Made by a program: the position numbers and the translations under genes. Positions 59,774 to 64,000 of a DNA stretch of 64,000 bases are shown piece by piece (the first letter of the stretch is position 1; each line of letters starts with the position of its first letter). Origin of the DNA: Flavobacterium sp. (GTDB taxonomy: Bacteria; Bacteroidota; Bacteroidia; Flavobacteriales; Flavobacteriaceae); NCBI RefSeq assembly GCF_017744675.1, contig NZ_JAGIAV010000002.1:496001-560000 (forward strand), written 5' to 3'. Under the pieces are notes generated by a model, which did not search any database, was not told the DNA's origin, and worked only from the letters and a program-made list of their open reading frames with translations.

Positions 59774-59880
59774 GTTTCAGGTTTAAAGTTTCAAGTTACT
59801 GGAACATGGAACCTGAAACTTGAAACAAAAAAAAAACAAAAAACTTAGCATCTCAGAACCTTAGCAACTTAGAATCTTTA
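59774..59880. repeat. CTTGAAA hairpin and CTTAGAA element before trpD
   Basis: 59774-59826: GTTTCAGGTTTAAAGTTTCAAG facing ACCTGAAACTTGAAAC. 59846-59880: TTAGCATCTCAGAACCTTAG and CAACTTAGAATC, directly before the trpD ATG. Confidence 0.65.
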
Positions 59881-59886
59881 AAAAAA

Positions 59887-60879
59887 ATGAAAACTATATT
59901 AAACAAATTAATCAACCACGAAGTGCTTACTAAAGAAGAAGCAAAAAACGTATTGATTAATATTTCAAGCGGTCAATATAATCCAAGTCAGATTTCGGCT
60001 TTTTTGACTGTTTTTATGATGCGAAGCATTACCATTGATGAACTTTCTGGTTTTCGCGAAGCTTTATTAGACCTTTGCATACGAGTAGATTTATCAGCTT
60101 ATAATACGATCGATTTATGCGGAACGGGTGGTGACGGAAAAGACACTTTCAACATTTCGACTTTAGCTTCTTTCGTATCAGCTGGAGCTGGAATAAAAGT
60201 GACAAAACACGGAAATTACGGAGTTTCTTCTATTTCTGGATCAAGCAACGTAATGGAAAAAATGGGAATCAAATTTAGCAACGATCCTTCCTTTTTAGAA
60301 AAATGTATTGATCAGGCTGGAATTTGTGTTTTGCACGCTCCCCTATTTCACCCAGCAATGAAAAATGTTGGTCCAATAAGAAAAGAATTGGCGGTAAAAA
60401 CCTTCTTTAATATGTTAGGTCCAATGGTAAATCCGGCATTTCCGCAAAATCAGTTGGTTGGAGTTTTTAACTTAGAATTGGCAAGAATGTATGCGTATTT
60501 ATATCAAAACACCGACACTAATTTCACGATCTTACATTCGCTTGACGGGTATGATGAAATTTCATTAACTGGCCCAACCAAAACGATTTCTAACCATATG
60601 GAGGGAATGTTGAATCCAGAAGATTTTGGTGTTCGCCTTTTAACTCAAACCGAAATCGAAGGCGGAAAAACAATTGAAGAATCTGCTGAAATTTTCACCA
60701 ACATTATTTCAGGAAAAGGAAACGAAGCTCAAAATAATGTAGTTTGTGCCAATGCAGCAATGGCAATTTCAACTGTTACAAAATGTTCTCCAAAAGAAGG
60801 ATTTGAACAAGCAAAAGATAGTTTATTATCTGGAAAAGGACTGAAAGCATTACAGAAATTACAAGAATTAAGTAAATAA
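59887..60879 (+). CDS. trpD: Anthranilate phosphoribosyltransferase
   Basis: 330 residues. PRPP site LCGTGGDGKDTFNIST, then VTKHGNYGVSSISGSSNVME (the usual NxxVSSxxGSAD motif slightly changed), and LGPMVNPAFPQNQLVGVF. Transfers phosphoribosyl to anthranilate. Follows trpG after a repeat-filled spacer. Confidence 0.94.
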   Translation: MKTILNKLINHEVLTKEEAKNVLINISSGQYNPSQISAFLTVFMMRSITIDELSGFREALLDLCIRVDLSAYNTIDLCGTGGDGKDTFNISTLASFVSAGAGIKVTKHGNYGVSSISGSSNVMEKMGIKFSNDPSFLEKCIDQAGICVLHAPLFHPAMKNVGPIRKELAVKTFFNMLGPMVNPAFPQNQLVGVFNLELARMYAYLYQNTDTNFTILHSLDGYDEISLTGPTKTISNHMEGMLNPEDFGVRLLTQTEIEGGKTIEESAEIFTNIISGKGNEAQNNVVCANAAMAISTVTKCSPKEGFEQAKDSLLSGKGLKALQKLQELSK

Positions 60880-60885
60880 TTTTTT

Positions 60886-60955
60886 AGTTTCAGGTTTCAG
60901 GTTTCAAGTTTCAAGTTGTTGAAATGTGAAACTAAAAAGACTTGAAACTTGAAAC
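60886..60955. repeat. CTTGAAA-word hairpin before trpC
   Basis: GTTTCAAGTTTCAAGT (60901-60916) pairs exactly with ACTTGAAACTTGAAAC (60940-60955), 16 bp. Ends 11 nt before the trpC ATG. Confidence 0.75.
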
Positions 60956-60966
60956 AAATAAAGACA

Positions 60967-61752
60967 ATGAACATCTTAGATAAAATAATACTAGACAAAA
61001 AACAAGAAGTGATTTTAAAGAAATCGATTATTCCAGTTTCGCAATTGGAAACTTCTGTATTTTTTGGAAAACAGACTATTTCACTTAGTCAGAAATTAAA
61101 AGAAAGTAATACTGGAATTATCGCAGAACATAAACGCCGTTCTCCTTCAAAATCAATAATCAACAATAATTTTACGGTTGAAGAGGTGGTAAAAGGTTAC
61201 GAAAATGCTGGCGCATGCGGAATCTCGGTTTTAACAGACGGAAAATATTTCGGCGGATCTTTAGACGATTTGCTTTTAGCTAGAGCTTCAGTAAATATTC
61301 CGCTTTTGCGAAAAGAATTTATTGTAGACGAATACCAAATCTTAGAAGCAAAAGCACACGGAGCCGATTTGATTTTGTTAATCGCAGCTGTTTTAACTCG
61401 CGACGAAATCAAATCTTTATCTGAATTTGCTAAAAAATTAGGTTTAGAAGTTCTTTTGGAAGTTCATAATCAAGAAGAACTAGAAAAATCAATTATGCCC
61501 ACTTTAGACATGATTGGCGTAAATAACAGAAACCTAAAAACATTCGAAGTAAGTTTGGATTTCAGTAAAGAATTGGCTTCACAAATTCCGAATGATTTTG
61601 TAAAAGTATCTGAAAGCGGCATTTCGTCAATTGAAGCAATTCAAGAACTAAAACCTTACGGTTACAAAGGTTTTCTGATTGGAGAAAACTTCATGAAAAC
61701 CGATAACGCAGGTGTAGCAGCCACAGAATTTATTAAAAATTTGAACGAATAA
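60967..61752 (+). CDS. trpC: Indole-3-glycerol phosphate synthase
   Basis: 261 residues from ATG 60967 (a TTG at 60949 lies in the repeat). TIM barrel with IAEHKRRSPSKSII, AGACGISVLTD, LLRKEFIVDEYQ, GVNNRNLKTFEV and VSESGI, the full catalytic set of TrpC. Stand-alone, not fused to TrpF. Confidence 0.94.
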   Translation: MNILDKIILDKKQEVILKKSIIPVSQLETSVFFGKQTISLSQKLKESNTGIIAEHKRRSPSKSIINNNFTVEEVVKGYENAGACGISVLTDGKYFGGSLDDLLLARASVNIPLLRKEFIVDEYQILEAKAHGADLILLIAAVLTRDEIKSLSEFAKKLGLEVLLEVHNQEELEKSIMPTLDMIGVNNRNLKTFEVSLDFSKELASQIPNDFVKVSESGISSIEAIQELKPYGYKGFLIGENFMKTDNAGVAATEFIKNLNE

Positions 61753-61757
61753 AATTA

Positions 61758-61893
61758 GCCACGAATTCACGAATTTAATTTTCATATCATTCGTGAATTC
61801 GTGGCGAAAAAAAAAATCAACACAAAGCTTTGCGAACTTTGCGTTTTTAAGCACAATTAAAAACAAAAAACCTTAGCGCACTTTGCGGTAAAA
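61758..61893. repeat. CACGAATT hairpin followed by CGCAAAG element, before trpF
   Basis: GCCACGAATTCACGAAT (61758-61774) is inverse to 61789-61805, a perfect 17-bp hairpin. Then AAAGCTTTGCGAACTTTGCG and CTTTGCGGTAAA words to 61893. Two families back to back. Confidence 0.75.
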
Positions 61894-61908
61894 AAACACA
61901 CAACGAAA

Positions 61909-62541
61909 ATGAAACTCAAAATATGCGGCATGAAATATCCAGAAAATATCCTCGAAGTAGGCGCGCTCCTACCCGATTATATGGGATTTATTTTCTGGGA
62001 AAAATCCGCTAGATATTGCAACGGGAATGTTCCCGAATTGATCAAAACCATCAAAAAAGTGGGTGTTTTTGTCAATCAAAGTCAGGAAGAAATTCTAGAA
62101 AAAGTAGAAAAACACAACTTGCAAGCCGTTCAATTACACGGAGAAGAATCGGTTGAATTTTGTGCCACTTTAAAAGAAAAACTTCCAAAGAAAATCGAAA
62201 TCATCAAAGTCTTTTCTGCCGATGAAAATTTTGATTTTGAAATTATAAAACCTTTTGAAAATGTCTGTGATTATTTTCTGTTTGACACAAAAGGCAAATT
62301 ACCAGGCGGAAACGGAACAACTTTCGACTGGAGCATATTAAAAAAATACAATTCGAAAAAGCCTTTCTTCTTAAGTGGCGGAATTGGAATGAACGAGTTA
62401 AAAGCCATTGAAGAAATTTCAAAAACGAAATTACCTATTTATGCTGTCGATGTAAATAGTAAATTTGAAATCGAACCAGGGCTAAAAAATAAAAACCTAT
62501 TAAGCAATTTTAAACGCAAATTTGAAATTGTAAACATCTAA
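61909..62541 (+). CDS. trpF: Phosphoribosylanthranilate isomerase
   Basis: 210 residues. LKICGMKYPENI with the catalytic Cys, YMGFIFWEKSAR, GVFVNQSQ, VQLHGEES, LFDTKGKLPGGNGTTFDW with the catalytic Asp, and FLSGGIG. Full TrpF barrel. trpB follows 11 nt later. Confidence 0.95.
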   Translation: MKLKICGMKYPENILEVGALLPDYMGFIFWEKSARYCNGNVPELIKTIKKVGVFVNQSQEEILEKVEKHNLQAVQLHGEESVEFCATLKEKLPKKIEIIKVFSADENFDFEIIKPFENVCDYFLFDTKGKLPGGNGTTFDWSILKKYNSKKPFFLSGGIGMNELKAIEEISKTKLPIYAVDVNSKFEIEPGLKNKNLLSNFKRKFEIVNI

Positions 62542-62552
62542 ACTTTAAAAAA

Positions 62553-63734
62553 ATGAGTTTTAACGTCAACGAAAAAGGATATTACGGAGAATTTGGAGGA
62601 GCTTACATCCCTGAAATGCTATATCCAAATGTAGAAGAATTACGTCAGAAATATTTAAGCATAATGGATGAGCCTGATTTTAAGGCAGAGTTTAACCAAT
62701 TGCTGAAAGATTATGTTGGACGCCCTAGTCCGCTGTATTTTGCCAAACGTTTATCGGAGAAATACAACGCCAAAGTTTACCTAAAAAGAGAAGATTTAAA
62801 CCATACTGGAGCACACAAAGTAAACAATACAATCGGGCAAATCTTATTGGCCAAACGTCTAGGCAAAAAAAGAATTATTGCCGAAACTGGAGCTGGACAA
62901 CACGGTGTGGCAACTGCAACAGTTTGTGCTTTAATGGGAATTGAATGCATCGTTTACATGGGTGAAATCGACATTGCACGCCAAGCACCAAATGTAGCTC
63001 GTATGAAAATGTTAGGCGCAGAAGTTCGCCCAGCGCTTTCGGGTTCAAGAACTTTAAAAGATGCTACAAACGAAGCAATACGCGATTGGATTAACAATCC
63101 TGTTGACACACATTATATTATCGGATCGGCAATTGGACCGCATCCTTATCCTGATATGGTAACGCGTTTTCAGAGTATTATTTCTGAGGAAATTAAATGG
63201 CAGTTAAAAGAAAAAGAAGGACGTGAAAATCCAGATTATGTAGTCGCTTGTATCGGTGGCGGAAGTAATGCTGCTGGAACTTACTATCATTTCCTACACG
63301 AACCAGAAGTGGGAATCATTGCTGTTGAAGCGGCAGGAAAAGGTGTAGATAGCGGACACAGCGCAGCAACAAGCAAATTAGGAAAAGTTGGTGTTATTCA
63401 CGGTTGTAAAACGCTTTTAATGCAAACTCCAGACGGACAAATTACAGAACCGTATTCTATTTCTGCAGGTTTAGATTATCCAGGTGTCGGGCCTTTACAT
63501 GCGCATTTGGCTCAAACTGGAAGAGGCGAGTTTTTCTCTGTTACCGATGATGATGCCATGAACGCGGGTCTACAATTAACAAAATTGGAAGGAATTATTC
63601 CTGCAATCGAAAGTGCACACGCTTTTGCGGTTTTAGATCAGAAGAAATTTAAGCCTACAGACATTGTTGTGATTAGCCTTTCGGGTCGTGGCGACAAAGA
63701 TTTAGATAATTATATTGAGTATTTTAAATTGTAA
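62553..63734 (+). CDS. trpB: Tryptophan synthase beta chain
   Basis: 393 residues, TrpB1 type. GEFGGAYIPEML, REDLNHTGAHKVNNTIGQ with PLP lysine K89, AETGAGQHGVATAT, CIGGGSNAAGTYYHF for the PLP phosphate, and LSGRGDKDLD at the C-terminus. It joins indole and serine. trpA, its usual neighbour, is not in the window. Confidence 0.97.
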   Translation: MSFNVNEKGYYGEFGGAYIPEMLYPNVEELRQKYLSIMDEPDFKAEFNQLLKDYVGRPSPLYFAKRLSEKYNAKVYLKREDLNHTGAHKVNNTIGQILLAKRLGKKRIIAETGAGQHGVATATVCALMGIECIVYMGEIDIARQAPNVARMKMLGAEVRPALSGSRTLKDATNEAIRDWINNPVDTHYIIGSAIGPHPYPDMVTRFQSIISEEIKWQLKEKEGRENPDYVVACIGGGSNAAGTYYHFLHEPEVGIIAVEAAGKGVDSGHSAATSKLGKVGVIHGCKTLLMQTPDGQITEPYSISAGLDYPGVGPLHAHLAQTGRGEFFSVTDDDAMNAGLQLTKLEGIIPAIESAHAFAVLDQKKFKPTDIVVISLSGRGDKDLDNYIEYFKL

Positions 63735-63805
63735 TAAAAATTATACTTTTGGATATCGCTAAAGCGGTTTCTGAAACTAAACAACTAACGAGAAAAAAAA
63801 TAATT

Positions 63806-64000
63806 ATGGAAAAATTATTTTCATACGGAACATTACGATCTAAACAAATTCAGATGCAGATTTTCAATAAAGTATTAACGGGAACTGCCGATCAGCTTCT
63901 TGGATACAAACTAAAAAGCCTGCAGATAGAAGAAGAATTTGGAATGGCAGATTATGTTGTTGCAATACCTAGTGAAAATGCAGCTGAAACCATTCATGGT
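63806..64000 (+). CDS. Gamma-glutamylcyclotransferase-like protein (partial, 3' end cut)
   Basis: 65 residues visible: MEKLFSYGTLRSKQIQMQIF, with the YGTLR signature of the GGCT/AIG2-like fold, then LLGYKLKSLQIEEEF. The catalytic Glu lies beyond the edge. A -7 box TACTTTTG (about 63746-63753) after trpB suggests its own promoter. It stands where trpA would be expected. Confidence 0.8.
   Translation, partial: MEKLFSYGTLRSKQIQMQIFNKVLTGTADQLLGYKLKSLQIEEEFGMADYVVAIPSENAAETIHG

Overview
The window looks like chromosomal DNA of a Flavobacterium-like member of the Bacteroidetes. It is AT-rich, many genes are preceded by the Bacteroidetes -7 promoter element TAnnTTTG, and Shine-Dalgarno sites are rare. 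The gene families fit too: SusC/D-era style lipoproteins, Crp/Fnr regulators without strict cAMP features, DUF2024, a GapN-type aldehyde dehydrogenase, and a MarR-nitroreductase-YceI operon. Species cannot be fixed from the sequence alone. No tRNA, rRNA, CRISPR array, transposase or prophage was seen.

Layout. 1-7.1 kb: the cut end of an ECF sigma factor, a DUF4345 membrane protein facing a Crp/Fnr regulator, a MocR-type regulator, DUF2024, a PLP-binding YggS protein with an AAA ATPase, and a processive GT2 glycosyltransferase. 7.5-12.1 kb: a single-domain response regulator and a soluble histidine kinase with about eight PAS domains. 12.1-25.3 kb: accessory DNA built around two paralogous loci (A, 12.7-16.7 kb; B, 22.1-25.3 kb), with a PH/SHOCT-TM2 pair, an HsdR-N-like nuclease-fold protein, small lipoproteins and a GH1 beta-glucosidase between them. 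25.3-28.2 kb: deoxynucleotidase, DeoR and AraC regulators, an NTF2-like lipoprotein. 28.2-34.6 kb: a tripartite RND efflux operon. 34.8-40.9 kb: GNAT, beta-barrel, TPR protein, M1 peptidase, GapN, rhodanese. 41.2-51.5 kb: a sulfur-handling regulon (Crp/Fnr, TauE, CstB-like persulfide dioxygenase/rhodanese, YeeE pair) interrupted by cytochrome bd (cydAB) and small membrane genes. 51.8-56.9 kb: GlpD, MarR-nitroreductase-YceI, a secreted beta-helix protein. 57-64 kb: the trp operon trpL-E-G-D-C-F-B, with a lipoprotein gene inside it and a gamma-glutamylcyclotransferase gene after trpB; trpA is not in the window.

The most interesting system is the pair of loci A and B. Each has, in the same order: a divergent tail- or single-pass membrane protein of an unrecognised family; four or five direct repeats of about 9 bp ending exactly 26 bp before a -7 box; a leader of about 240 nt with a conserved, apparently pseudoknotted RNA fold supported by compensatory differences; a mini-lipoprotein (57-62 aa) sharing the motif ADDPxGPGD; a terminator-like hairpin whose loop holds the start codon of the next gene; and a TPR-containing lipoprotein-like HPK7-type histidine kinase. 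Only locus A keeps a response regulator.

The second theme is intergenic architecture. Many spacers carry hairpins whose arms are built from repeated 7-8 nt words (CGCAAAG, CACGAATT, CTTGAAA, CTTAGAA, CTTATAT). Some are nested inside each other, and most spacers of the trp operon contain one. Several gene modules are also flanked by duplicated terminators or by a duplicated gene end.
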